Source: Neoceratodus forsteri
Taxonomy: Eukaryota > Chordata > Ceratodontiformes > Ceratodontidae
Length of the DNA: 64,000 bases
NCBI GenBank assembly: GCA_016271365.2
Contig: CM028129.1
Span: 842,784,001-842,848,000 of the forward strand
Direction: 5' to 3'
Positions 1 to 11,266 of the stretch are shown piece after piece (position 1 is the stretch's first letter; every line of letters starts with the position of its first letter). The translations under genes and the position numbers were made by a program. A model generated the notes under the pieces. That model worked only from the letters and a program-made list of their open reading frames with translations. It was not told where the DNA came from and did not search any database.

Positions 1-1566
1 CTGTGGTTTTGTTAATGTGTCCCATACATTGAGTTTGCACACCGACTGCGCCATTGAGCGCTTCATGGTAGGAAACACATTTTGGGCAGGATGTGAAAAA
101 TGACAGCTGTACTGCTCATAAGGAGGTGTGGAAAAATGGCAATGTTGGAAATCTGGAGTGGAAATATTGAAAATTCGCAAACCTATGAGCGTGCGTAGGA
201 ACTGCGCAACGAACGCTCGTAAAACAGTCATTTTTAGGAATTTTTTCGCCAAATTTTCAACATAGCCATTTCAAGACCTCTGCTCATGAACAGTGTCACT
301 GTGATTTTCTTAATTTGTCCCGTACATTGATTTCGCACACCGACTGTGCCATTCTGTGCTACAACAGTGGAAACACATTTTGGGTGAGATGTGAAAAATG
401 ACAGCTGTACTACTCAAAAGATGGTGTGGTGAAATGCCAATGTTGAAAATCTGGAGTGAAAATATTGAAATTTCGCGAACTTACGAGCCTGCATAGGAAC
501 TGCGCAACGCACGCTCGTTAAACAGTCATTTTTGATTTACATTCACATGGAAGTTTTAGCTTCTTCATGAATGATGTCAACATTGTCATGGCAGTATCCA
601 GTCCCAAAGGGTGATTTCGCAGTCACTGTGCAGTCACTGTGTGAAATCACCCTTCGAGCTCGAATAACGCCATGACAGTGACATCATTCATGAGAAGGGG
701 TCCCAAAAACCCCATGTTGAAAATTTGGTGCAAAAATTCCCAAAATGCCTGAGATATGCACTAAAGTTGAACCCCTCCTATCTAGCCCATTATACAGCTT
801 ACCGGCATTTCCTCAGTTCGCGGTCGGCTTTGAAGAGTGCAGATGTGTTCCCGGTCCACCAAGATCGTCACGCGGAGTCCGGAGGGCATGGGGTGAGGGG
901 GTGGGAGGCTGGGGCAGTGGGTGGGTGCGGTTGTGGGAGGGGTTCGGAAGACTCACAGGGACCGCTTTTGTTTTACAGGTTAAAACAAAAAAGACGACTG
1001 GGACCACTTGCCACGCTGGGGTGGGCTCCCAGTGTGGCATAAGGACTTTGGGTGATTTCAGCCGACGGGGATTGGGCACCCCGCCGGCAAAAATAAAAAA
1101 ACGCAGGATTGCTTTGCCACGCTGGGGTGGGCTCCCAGCGTGGCACAAGGACTTTGGGGAGGGGGGCGATTCAACCGACGGGATTGGGCACCCCATTGGC
1201 AACATGGTGGATTGCCACGCTGGGGTGGGCCTCAGCGTGGCATCAACTATTGGGAGGGGTGGGAGGAGACAGACGTATTCAGCCGACGGATTGGACACCA
1301 TTCGCCGCTATATGCTGCGGCGGAGGGCGCTCATGCTGGGGAGCTGCGATGAGCAGCTTCTTATCGCTGCTCACTCAAGCATAGCTCCCCCTTTCAACTG
1401 TATGCCACTGCATTTTGGAGCGTGTCATAGACAGCTCCAAAATGCATTGGCTTACAGGGGCTGCACCTGCCAGCACAGTGCCTGAATTGGAGGAGGAGGT
1501 GACACACCTCCGAAATCTCCGATGAAGGCACTATGTTTCTTGCACATGCGTGCAAGCAAACATAAA
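1..1566 (+). repeat. Unclassified interspersed repeat, copy A (truncated by window start)
   Basis: Two units of about 298 bp lie in tandem (the motif near 1 recurs near 299). They are followed by an imperfect palindrome and a GC-rich tail holding three similar stem-loops near 1009, 1117 and 1213. The same order of parts recurs at about 56030-57985 in the same orientation, so this is a dispersed family and not unique sequence. The tail of both copies ends in a GCATGCGTG-containing segment followed by AACATA or AAACATA. Open frames across 745-1485 look like shadows of the repeat. I do not recognise the family. Confidence 0.75.
565..693. repeat. Imperfect palindrome inside repeat copy A
   Basis: The left arm (about 565-591, beginning TCATGAATGATGTCA) is the reverse complement of the right arm (about 669-693, ending TGACATCATTCATGA). 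Inner arms reading GGGTGATTTCGC and GTGAAATCACCC also pair. Copy B carries the same palindrome near 56945-57062, so it belongs to the family. Confidence 0.7.
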
Positions 1567-1571
1567 AAATG

Positions 1572-2290
1572 GATCCCCCTTGGTGGAATTACAAAATACA
1601 ACAACTTATCCACAAAAAGAAAAAAACTGTTTCAGAAATATAAAAAAAAAACCACGATGACACTGGATACATTGAAAATATGTAGCAAAAGAATAGAATA
1701 TAAAAGAATAAATGGTATAATAAAAAGATAAATAATAAATCTGGAACTAAAATGAGTCACCTAAGTTAAAGATAATAAAAAGCTATTTTATAATGACATA
1801 GGCACTCTGAAGGGTAAACAGCATACTATAGAACCACTCAGGACTGATAAAGGAGTAATAACTAAAGAAGAAGAAATAGATGAGACATTGAACAATTACT
1901 TTCTCAGTGTTTTCAAACCTACTGTTCCCCTCTTAGACTCAATAGATCTAATTCCAGACTGTCAAATAAAATTTACTGATACTGAGATTAAAAGCATTAT
2001 TCATGCACTCAAAACTAATAGTTCACCAGGACCAGATGGTATACCCCTGAAATTATTACAAGAACTATCTGCCGAGATTACTGGACCTCTTACTATGCTT
2101 TTTAACAAATCTATTCAGGAAGGCAAAACCATTAAAGAATAGCGTGTAGCAACTATAACTGCAATTCATAGGGGTGGAAAAAAAGATAAACCAAAGAATT
2201 ACAAACCAATTAGTCTAACCTCCATGATCGATAAAATCATGGGAAGACTTTTAGGAAGGCAGGTAACTGAACATTTACAAAAATAAGTAA
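1572..2290 (+). pseudogene. CR1-group non-LTR retrotransposon, RT N-terminal part (first fragment)
   Basis: Translation of 1888-2142 gives a reverse-transcriptase N-terminal segment with the hallmark SPGPDGIPLKLL. After a stop at about 2140 it continues with a degenerate form of the usual NYRPISLTS block (here NYKPISLTS). Upstream reading fragments from about 1600 are compatible with the linker before RT. The element breaks off at 2290 and resumes near 4263, so a ~2-kb insertion splits it. Stops and frame changes make it a dead copy. Assignment to the CR1/Rex1 group rests on motif wording only; a related LINE clade is possible. Confidence 0.7.
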
Positions 2291-2436
2291 GCAATAATAC
2301 CCGATAGGGTGGGCAGTATTGGGCTATACTGGACCGCCCAGGTGCGTAATGAGGTCCGACACCACAGGCGGACGGCCTTATAGCCCCTGGAAGGTCCAGT
2401 GTAGCCTATACCGCCCACCTTGGAGGGTATTATTGC
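2291..2436. mobile_element. 146-bp fold-back element a
   Basis: The ends GCAATAATACCC (2291-2302) and GGGTATTATTGC (2425-2436) are exact reverse complements. The inner arms GGGTGGGC..TACTGGACC and GGTCCAGT..GCCCACC also pair, leaving a short GC-rich centre. It sits at the left edge of the insert that splits the CR1 LINE. There is no coding capacity. The architecture is that of a fold-back MITE; three similar-sized fold-backs lie at 54.3, 58.0 and 59.5 kb. Confidence 0.65.
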
Positions 2437-2499
2437 GCTTAGAAATGGACCACTGCATTATATGTTTGTTAAAAAAACATATTTTTATGTTTACATGTT

Positions 2500-2940
2500 A
2501 AGTGTCAGTGGCTCAGTAGGTGGCACACTCACCTCTGAGGCCGGGAGATCAGAGGGCTGTGGGTTCAGTTCCCACATCTGGTACTTGGGATAATATCCCA
2601 GTACTGACACTGTAATGCAGCATGAGAGGGGTGCTGCATTTCTGAGGTGCTGTCTTTTGGATGAGACATTAAACCGAGGTCTCATCTGCCTGGATTGGTG
2701 GTAGTTCAGGTGGATGTTAAAGATCCCATGGCACTTATTGAAAAGAGTAGGGGAAATTCCCCAGTGTCCTGGCCAAATTTCCCTCATTCACTAAAAATAC
2801 CACCAACAGCTTAATCTGGTTCAAGGTCAGTTGGCATTCATCTGTATCCCCCTCCCCCGGGTCGTGCCTGAAAATAGGCAGGATTTGTCTAGTGCACTTA
2901 CCCAGTCAACAAAAGCTAAATAAATAAAATAAAATAAAAA
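2500..2940 (+). mobile_element. tRNA-derived SINE, V-SINE-like, full length
   Basis: The head carries RNA polymerase III promoter boxes: box A TGGCTCAGTAGG at 2509-2520 and box B GGTTCAGTTCC at 2562-2572. The body contains the GATGAGACATTAAACCGAGG segment and a GTGTCCTGGCCAAATTT block that I know from V-SINE-superfamily elements of fish, lungfish and sharks. The 3' end reads GTGCACTTACCCAGTCAAC and then an A-rich AAATA-type tail. Minus-strand pieces of the same family flank the LINE at 47.7-53.9 kb. The tail resembles that of the L2 LINE ending near 37405. Confidence 0.8.
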
Positions 2941-4262
2941 AACTCTCAGCTGTTTGAATTATTTTGTAATAAAATAGTTCCTCCACCTACATTAACACAC
3001 TGTGTTTTTTTTGTTTTTTTTTTACCTAGGGACTTCTGTCCCAATGCATCTTCTGTAGGTCTTACTTTGGAGATAGTTGTCATGGTTACCACCTCCCAAA
3101 CGAAAGAACAATTAGGGCTTAGGTTAAAATGTTGTACTTTTTTTTCTACTGTTTTGCCCTACCTATTTCATTGCTTGATGATCACGATCCCCTCTTGCTG
3201 TTGGTTGTTTCCATTTGACAGTATGGCAGGGAATGTCTTTGCAGCACTATCCCGGTCACTTGTTGATCGCAATTGCCGCACCCCCAAAAAAAACAAAAAA
3301 AAAAAAACACGCTCCCTGGTGTTCCCTGTTGCTGTCAGTGTTCACTTGACAGCATGGCAGGGAATGTTTTCATTGCAGCGAGAACAGTGGGAACAGGAGC
3401 GGGAGCAGACATGTCGTAGCTCACAGTGGGATCTGGCATGAGGGCTGGGAGATGTGAACACTCTGGCAGCAGCTGATTGCTGTCGGGAGCCAAACACACC
3501 GACTGCATATTTTATACTGTTTTCTGTGCTACAGTTAGTTGTTTTAGGGGAAGATTTAGAGACTGACAAGGAAAAAGTCGATAGATGCCTGACTGCTACT
3601 ATTCAGTCTCCCCCAACAAAAAAATAAAAGCCACTCCGCTTGCATGTTTTATTTAATAATACAAGAAAAATATTCATGTTAAATATTGTCATGGCATTAA
3701 ATCAAAAGGAAAAAGAGAAGCTCACTTGATCAGAAACAATTTATTTGGTTCAAATCGCTGAGTTCAGTGAGAGAGAGAGAAACTGCTAGCTCTGGCAGCA
3801 CTACTGTGTTTGAGAAGATCGTTACTTTCTTCGTTCTCCATACCACAGATGGACATCCCTCTGCGGTATGGAAAACGAAAAAAAGTACTGCTGCTCTCGT
3901 AAAACTGTTGCATTATTGGTGCCAGGGGTATCACTGTCACTGAACTCACTCTGACATTTTGCAGCCCAGGTTCATTTTCAGCCGCAACTGGGTGTGCTTC
4001 TTTTAACTTGGCTGTTACATGCCGTGGTTGCTCTTAAAAGGGGGACAGGGGGATATCGGCAGGCACGTTAGGGCTCCGTAAAAGAGGTAACCAGCATGGC
4101 GGCAGTTGAAATTTGAACGTTCTACTTGCCCAATGCTATTTAGAACGATATGAGGCAACGGAGACAGGGAGTAGTTATTTCCCTGTTTCTGTTGCCTCAT
4201 ACAGGACCGGCTGATTGGCTCTTCCAGCCAATCACCAACTACAATACACTTTGCACATTTTC
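2941..4262. other. Unassigned insert DNA with small hairpins
   Basis: No coding region is recognisable. Visible structure: poly-A/C tracts near 3285-3310; a hairpin with arms CCATACC and GGTATGG near 3838-3873; and a hairpin with arms ATGAGGCAAC (4150-4159) and GTTGCCTCAT (4191-4200). The segment ends where the CR1 LINE resumes near 4263. It may be a decayed DNA transposon, but I find no convincing outer terminal repeats. Confidence 0.4.
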
Positions 4263-5490
4263 TAAGGTCTAATAGATCATAGCCAACATGGTTTTGTCCC
4301 CGGGAGATCATGCCTTATGAATCAGATAAACCTCTTTGAGTCTATAAGCCAGGCCCTGGATAAAGGAATATCAAATGATGTAATATATCTAGATTTTGCC
4401 AAACCCTTCGACAATATATCACATTTCATATTAATTAAAGAATTACATTAGATAGGCTTGTTACCAGATATTATAAGTTGGATCAATTCATGGCTAGGTG
4501 ATAGACAACAACAGGTTGCAACAAACTACTCCAGCTGGGGTAGTGTAACTAGTGGAGTCCCCCAAAGATCAGTTTTGCATCCCATCCTATTTAATATACT
4601 AGTAGTTACAATGTCAGTATCAGACAAGGTATGGTTATCAAAATATATGGATGATTGTAAGATTGGGGGGGTCATAACCTCAGCAAATGACAATAAAACT
4701 ATTCAAAGTCAAGTTGACAACCTCATGGTCTGGGCAAGACAATGCATATGCATTTTAATATAGATAAATGCAAAGTTATGCATTTTGGAAAACAATAATC
4801 CAAACTTTCAATACAAACTAGGTGATACTGTTCTATAAGTGGTAAACGAGGAAAAGGATCTAGGCACTCTTATATCCAATTATCTAAATTTTGAGAAAAA
4901 TACCATCACAGAGGTTAAAAAATGTCATCAATTATTGGCTCGATCCTAGCAAACATCAAGAGTAGAGAAAAGGAAGTCTTACTGCCATTATTCACCAGTT
5001 TGGTCCACCCACACCTTGAGTACTCATCCCAGTTTAATAAAACACATATCAGTAGAAGTAGTAAACTTCTAGAGGGGGTTCAGTGAAAATATACTAAAAA
5101 ATTAAAAAACCTGGAAACAGTTGATTATGGTCAGAGACTAAGGAGCCTAAAACTTTATTCATCTAAGCATAGACAACTTCGAGGAGACTTATGCCTGACA
5201 TACAAGGCAATAAAAGATAACTACCTTGGGTCTACTATAGGAATTACATTATACAATGCTAGAATAAATACAAGAAACAATGGATGCAAGATCATTGGTG
5301 ACTCCATTCGAATGGTTAAAATAAGTAATTATTACACACAAAGAATAGTTGAGGTATTGAACAGACTACCAGAGTATGTAGTATCAAGTAAATATTTGGA
5401 GACCTTTAAAAACAGACTAAACTTACATATGGGAGAAAAAAATATGAATACCACCCATGATTGGGTGGTGAGTTCTTAAAGGGGCACCCT
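4263..5490 (+). pseudogene. CR1-group LINE, RT core and C-terminal part (second fragment)
   Basis: This continues the 1572-2290 fragment. The translation shows HGFVPGRSCLMNQINLF, then DVIYLDFAKPFDNISH, then a GVPQRSVLHPILFNIL block (usually [10 protein letters not shown]), and a YMDDCKIGG catalytic box in 4458-4763. Downstream pieces up to about 5450 fit the thumb and C-terminal region. Stops are frequent, for example at 4449-4451 and 4761-4763. The fragment ends just before the ERV 5' LTR. It is a dead LINE copy. Confidence 0.7.
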
Positions 5491-5496
5491 GCCCAT

Positions 5497-6207
5497 TGTT
5501 ACACGAGGTCCCTGCACCCCAATTGATACCCTCAGGGGTACACCGTAGACAGCTAATGGTTAGGCATAGGCTATACTAATACATAGGGCTAAGGGCATCT
5601 ACCATATAACAGTAGATGTCAGGATATGAATGCATATTATTGTAACCCACTTTGCTTGCTAATGCACACACATTATACCATGTATTTTCTGTCTATTTCT
5701 TACTTGTCAGATGCCAGGACACCTGTCCTTGAAGTAATTGTAATATGTAAGGCAACATTGCCATCCTTTGGTGATGTGCACCACTTCACCCTGTTATGTA
5801 AGACTCTGTATAAGAACGTCTTTGTTCTAAAACTGATGACTTTACAGAATTATATAATGTTATCTTGGACCGTGGAGCCACCTCTAATTTAGCCAATAGG
5901 GCTCATATCTGTAACTAGAAATGTTTCTATCTTCTAGTAACCATAGTAATTATCATAGGTATACAATGTTATGCACAGGCTTTACACCTCGGAGACCCGA
6001 GAGATCCCAAGAGACTACAGAGAAACCTCGAGGTGTAGGGAACGCTTAGCACTGGCTCCCGGTTCGTATTGGTAAGAACTGCTTAGGGCAACTGTGATTT
6101 ATCCCTTTTGTAGTAATAAACTTGTTTATTACTTGAATGCAACTTGTTTGTGATTATTTACATTCCCAATTGCCAAGAACCTGAAGGTGAGGTTCAGACC
6201 TCTTACA
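5497..6207 (+). repeat. ERV 5' LTR
   Basis: It starts TGTTACACGAGG and ends CCTCTTACA, giving TG..CA termini. A TATATAA motif at 5851-5857 is a plausible TATA box, and AATAAA at 6115-6120 is the polyadenylation signal near the R-U5 junction. This LTR has one copy of the 97-bp segment (about 5719-5816) that is doubled in the 3' LTR. Short open frames here are shadows. Confidence 0.9.
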
Positions 6208-6210
6208 AAT

Positions 6211-6228
6211 TGGCGACCGTGTGCAGGC
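6211..6228 (+). promoter_or_regulatory. Putative ERV primer-binding site, tRNA-Arg-like
   Basis: TGGCGACC begins three bases after the LTR end. The eight bases are the complement of GGTCGCCA, the 3' end of several animal tRNA-Arg species. The following bases match the human tRNA-Arg sequences I know poorly, so the primer assignment is tentative. Confidence 0.45.
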
Positions 6229-6527
6229 GAGATTTGGTGTTTGCAAGTTTTCACTTGTTGCTATACATTTTCCTTTTTCCCACGGGGACTGCAGGTGTAC
6301 ACTCCCATAACACCTCTCCCGTCTTTTCTACCAGTTTGTAGATACTTGCAACGTCTGGCTGACTTTTTGGGTGTGGTCGATGCCGTCTCGACCCACTTCA
6401 TAGCAGCTTTGAATTGCAAGCCTACAACTTATACAGTAGCCCAGCTGTGTTTAAAGTACTCGTGTTGTGGATCGATACGCAACACGCGGTCTTTTTCACA
6501 GTTTGAATTTTAGTTCCCTCCCACACA

Positions 6528-8777
6528 ATGGCCACAGTATCAGATATCTGCGCAGAACTGAGACTCAATGTCTCTAACTTTCTTACCTCCCATGAAGGAT
6601 GTGCTGACTTCGCGCGGGACGCAAGTCAATCCGAAAACCCTGTACTGGGGATTTCAACCCAGTATGCGGAGATGCGACAATCAACCAAAAAGCGTTGCGC
6701 TGAAGGGTTGATGGTCGCTGCTCTCTACGCTGCTTTGGAAGCCTCCGAAGCGAGGTTTCGTACCCTTGACCTGCCGATCGCATCTCTTAAGCAAGAGATG
6801 GGTTTACAGGAAACAGAATGTATTTGAATACAGCAGAACTTGGAGTCAGAACTCCAAACTCTGTGTAATGAAAAGGATTCACTATTGCATCATTCCGCAC
6901 AGGCTGGTGAACAAGAAATGTGTACTCTGAAACAGGAGTGTGAGAGTTTGAGACAGGATAAGAGTCAGGTTGTGCAAATGAATGATTAGTTGAGTGCTGC
7001 AAATGCACAGTTGAATGATGAAATGGGTGAACTTCAGGACGACATCAACCAGGTACGTAACGATTTAGAAATAGCCTATAGGGAAAATTGCAAATTGAGA
7101 GCCGCGTACCGTGTTTTGCAGAAGCAGAAACAGGATCAGGTTGATATGGATGTTGTGAGTGTGAATCATGAGGAATGTAGAGCTAAGATGGAAAAACTGC
7201 ACCATCAGTGAGATGTTTTGGCTGGCCACGTTAAGGCAATGGGAGGTGTAGCCCCTGCCTTTCACTCATCATCAGAAGGGGAGCCATCTGATGATGACGT
7301 TTCACAGTACAATGCCCAGTCACGCCCCTACTATGGTCCAGATTCCCCACCCAGCCATCCACAGTATGGCGGGACCCCACCCACCACTCCTCAGGTCACA
7401 CATCGACGATGTCGTGACGCACATCATGGGCAACGCCATCATGGCGGCACCTATGATGGGGGGGAGCAGGCCCAGGCCTGGTCCCGACCGGCGCCTCCGG
7501 TAGCTGTTATTAGTGTGGAAGACAGGCAAGAGATTGAAACCATGATTGATAGAGCATTAGGAAATGTTCCTCTTCCTGAAAGAAGTATGAAAGCCATCAA
7601 AAGTCAGATTCGACAAATTTTCTAAGAAGCTGGCACTCAGGAAGGTGTTGTTCGTACTGTGGCTGAAGCTGCAGCTCACACAGCATTGGACGGTGCGCGA
7701 GATGCATTACCTCTGCCTGATCGACCACCGACTAATCCCCTACAAATGGCCTACTCTGTCCAGCAAATTGCTGACAGCATTGGTCGGATGAGTCCGTCCA
7801 ACAACCTCAGCTGCCATTTGGAAAAGGTGCGCTCCAAATGCGAGATGCTTAGCCTCGCCGCAGAATATCAGGTCCAGATACTACGCCAGACCATCGATCC
7901 TGGTTTATGGGCCAAACTCCCCGAAGCAGTTCGCCAGGATGGGAATGCTACCTTTGACGAAGTCGCAGCTGAGCTCATCTCCGCTCACAGCCCTGGTGTG
8001 GTTGGAGTAATGCTGGCATACCCCGTAAAGCAAAGTGTTAAAGAAAGCCCAGCGACCTACCACCAGAGACTCTGGATGGCCTACCGAGCAGGGAAGCATC
8101 TAGTACAAGAAGCTGTGGATGTAGATCTTATTGAATATAAGATCTTGTTCCTTAGGAACATGATCCCAGCTGTAAGAGAGAAGGTAAAGCCAACCACATA
8201 CCCAAATATGGATAGGTTTGCCGATATTCTTCGGAAAACCGAGAGAATGTATCAATTGTACATCCGCGATTTGGGTTCCGATTCCAAAAAGGTTGCCACC
8301 GTGGAACCCGCATCCGGGACCACGACACATTACACCGTGGAAGGGCAGGCCCAGCAACAACAGCCCAAGCATCCATCGGCCCCTCCAGCTAGCACCCAGC
8401 AAAACCCCCAACAGGGCCAACAACAACAGTGGGGTGGGAACCGGAATTGGCCTAAAAACAGAAAGCACAAGGGCAGAGGGAAACCATTACAAAGATCAGG
8501 TCCCTCATACAAGGAGATAGCTGAAGAAAATCGCAAATTTGGGGAGCTCCTTGGGCAAGTGCGCTCAGTAGCGGATGCTGTTCCCGCACAGACCCTTGCA
8601 GCAGTACAACCGGTGACCCATGCCACCACTGGTCATGGAGACACAGGAAGTACGAGCTCTCAGGCCCACACAAGCCTGAACCCGGAAGCTCTTCCCTATA
8701 TTGCATCAGTGCAACACTGTGAAGTCATTCATGAAAGTCACGCCCAACCTCTGCATGCCTCCAGCAATATGGATTGA
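6528..8777 (+). pseudogene. gag: ERV gag, one frame with four in-frame stops
   Basis: From ATG 6528 a single frame runs to the UGA at 8775-8777 with no frameshift, interrupted by TGA 6825, TAG 6987, TGA 7209 and TAA 7623. The N-terminal third (6820-7210) is rich in E, Q, L and N and looks coiled-coil. Next comes a proline/histidine-rich linker (7290-7500). The 7659-8280 part looks like a retroviral capsid, helical with a central DEVAAELISAH segment. The C-terminal part is glutamine/proline-rich and then basic (NRKHKGRGK), with no CCHC zinc knuckle. Gag would form the virion core. Capsid assignment is by position and composition. Confidence 0.75.
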
Positions 8778-8783
8778 CAATTA
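8775..8783 (+). promoter_or_regulatory. Candidate gag-pro stop-codon readthrough site
   Basis: The gag terminator TGA is followed directly by CAA TTA. Stop followed by CAR-YYA is the leaky context known from tobacco mosaic virus. The protease frame continues in phase with gag and its active site lies about 100 bases downstream. This suggests that Gag-Pro-Pol was made by readthrough, as in gamma- and epsilonretroviruses. Alternatively the stop is just another mutation. Confidence 0.5.
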
Positions 8784-9416
8784 CAGGCCCCAGTCCGCAT
8801 TGTAAACAAGCTGGTCTTGGATACAAATGGAAGGCCCTGCACCGAGGCCGAGGTCGGGGGCCGCCAACTAATTGTCTTGTTAGATACAGGTGCAGCTGTA
8901 TCTGTATTACACGATGAACAACCGGACACGTCTCCTTGGTCTACCGGATGGAAGACCAATATGTCATGAGTTGATGGTACTAGGCTACCTGCATACCGTT
9001 CTCTACCCCTGGTGGAACTAGGCCATTTGAAGGCCTCACATGCTTTCCAACTGATGGTGCTGCATGATCATCCTAGTATCATCGGGATTGACTTCCTTGC
9101 ACCGCACGGCTGTGTGGTGGATCTAGCAAATATGTTGCTAATACAGATCCAGGGTCAATACCATACTATCTTAATTCCTGACTCACATGCTGTGGCAACA
9201 ATATCCATCAACAACAAAGAGTATGACGTCATAGATTTGTTCAAGAACCATGAACTTTTTCCAAAACTCCTACCTATTCTGCAACCACATTTGGAAGCGT
9301 TTGCAGTTAACAAGCACGATTGTGGCAGAATGCATACTATTATCGAGGTGCCAGGCCCGGCACATGAAAGACAAAGGCAATATCCATTTCCCACTGAAGC
9401 CTCACCCTCTCTCTGA
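8778..9416 (+). pseudogene. pro: ERV aspartic protease and start of pol
   Basis: In the same frame as gag, residues LLDTGAAVSV (8877-8906) form the retroviral protease active site: catalytic D in DTG followed by A-A, as is common. A downstream IIGIDFLAPHG segment (about 9078-9110) is the usual second protease block. TGA at 8967-8969 and TGA at 9414-9416 interrupt the frame. The protease would process the Gag-Pol polyprotein. Its position directly after the gag stop fits retroviral order. Confidence 0.8.
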
Positions 9417-9419
9417 GAA

Positions 9420-11172
9420 ATGATCAAGTCACTCCTTAAACAAGGAGTAATCAGGACCTGTGTCTCCACGGCCAACTCTTCTGTCTGGCCTGTGAAGAAA
9501 CCCACAGGCACATGGAGACTTACTATTGACTACAGGAAACTGAATCAGGTTACTCCCAGTTGTTCCCCAACTGTGGGGTCGGCACCAGATGTGCTTCAAC
9601 TTTTAACACCAGATCAGAAATGGTTCAGTGCCCTGGATATCTCCAATGGTTTTTGGTCATTACCATTGGCCCTCAAGAGTCAATATAAGTTTGCTTTCAC
9701 CTTTGAAGGACGACAGTACACATGGACTTGCTTGCCACAGGGATTCCATAATAGCCCATCCTCTTCCATCTCCATATGATGGATGCCCTACAAAGTTTCT
9801 CAGCCCCCAATGTCTCTTACAGTATGTAGATGACCTGTTGTTGGCCACTGCCACACAGGAACAACATCTGGATCTCTTGGATGAACTATTGACTCTCATT
9901 CAGAGAGAGCAGGTCTGAAGTGCAACCCAGCAAAAGCACAATTATGTCAGAAAGAAGTACTCTTCTGGGTTTGAAAATAACTGACCAAGGCTGGAGCCCT
10001 ACTTGGAAAAAGATTCAGGGATTACAAGACTTGCCATTACCCACCAGTGTGGCAACTCTTCGAAGGTTTCTAGGTATGGTAAACTATTCGAGAGATTTTA
10101 TTTGTGATTTTGCTCAGAAAGCCACTCCTCTGTATGATCTACTCAAAAAGGACATTTCATGGAATTGGGGCCCTGTCCATACCGAGGCTGTGACGTCACT
10201 GAAGCAGGCTTTGGCCTCTGCCCCAGCACTGGTTAACCCCAATCCAACACTACCATTCCATCTAGAGTGTGCCACCTCTGACATCGCCATGTCAGCAGTG
10301 CTGGCCCAGAAGGTGCATGGCACCTTGAGACTTATTGCATATGCATCGCAGCTCTTGACCCCAGTAGAACAGAAGTATGGCCTTTGTGAAAGGAACCTTC
10401 TGGCCACCTACTGGGCTGTCAAGCACTTCCTGTATATCATTGGGTACTCACCACTGATTCTTAACACTAATCATATGCCCAGTACCTTTCTGCTTTCAAA
10501 TAGAGTGAAGGATGGGTCAGTCTCCAACACCAGGCTGACACATTGGTCACTTCTCCTCCAGGATAGGGATATCCAGGTCCACCGGACCAAATTTCCATCT
10601 CTGCTAGCTCATGGTCTCCTTTTTCAGGGGGAACCCCATGACTGTACGCTGCAGTCACCTGACCTCCCAGATCCGGGTCCATTCCTCCCTGCCACTCATG
10701 AGATACTGGAAAGTGCCTCTTTGTGCCGTGTGTTCACTGATGGTACTATCAGGGAGAACAGATTGCAGGGACAAGTGTTTTGGTAGTGTATCTTTATGGG
10801 AACACTGTCAGGATATCTAAACGCTGTAGTGTAGCTTCATCGCAGTATGCAGAGATGGCAGCGGTGGCCTGTGCACTTGAGTTTATCCAACATGGAACTC
10901 AGGATACCATCATTTTCACAGACTCTAATTGGGTTTGTTGTTCCCTTACAGAATTTCTCCCTTTCTGGCAGAAGAACTCCTTTCTCTCTGGTGGAAATCC
11001 AGTGAAATACAAAGAATTGGTAATCTATATACACACATTGGCACAGAAACACCCACACAAACTTTATGTGCACAAGGTTAAAGCCCACTCCCTACATGAT
11101 CCCTATCATGCATTAAATGACACAGCAGATACCCTTGCTAAGGAAGGGGCATGGGGGGGGACGTCTGGATGA
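9420..11172 (+). pseudogene. pol: ERV reverse transcriptase and RNase H
   Basis: The RT fingers read WPVKKPTGTWRLTIDYRKLN; the palm has FSALDISNGFWSLPLA, LPQGF, and the catalytic YVDD at 9823-9834. The frame changes near 9760-9780 and again near 9905-9920. The connection region follows in 9920-10690. RNase H begins around FTDGTI (about 10734), breaks frame near 10780, and continues with AEMAAVACALEF and IIFTDSNW to about 11150. The order RT-RNase H-IN is orthodox. Multiple indels make this copy nonfunctional. The domain would reverse-transcribe the viral RNA. Confidence 0.85.
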
Positions 11173-11266
11173 TGGATCATCCAGACGCCAATGCAGTTGT
11201 GCATGTTGCAGCTCTCAAGAAGAAGTCTGAATCTTTTTCCCCCTGGACCTTTCAGCAGCCCAGCAT

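Noticed and set aside
1000..1260. Repeated GCCACGCTGGGG..CAGCGTGGC stem-loops as a CRISPR array
   Set aside because: Only three imperfect units, unequal spacing, eukaryotic repeat context, no cas genes.
725..1485. Overlapping open frames of up to 246 codons
   Set aside because: They lie in the GC-rich tail of a dispersed repeat and span its palindromes; the frames overlap on both strands and fit no family.
2502..2575. tRNA gene
   Set aside because: Box A and B are present but the sequence continues into a SINE body and the acceptor stem does not close; it is a tRNA-derived SINE head.
5626..5892. 88-codon frame, nearly repeated at 15157-15360
   Set aside because: It is LTR sequence present in both ERV LTRs, not a gene.
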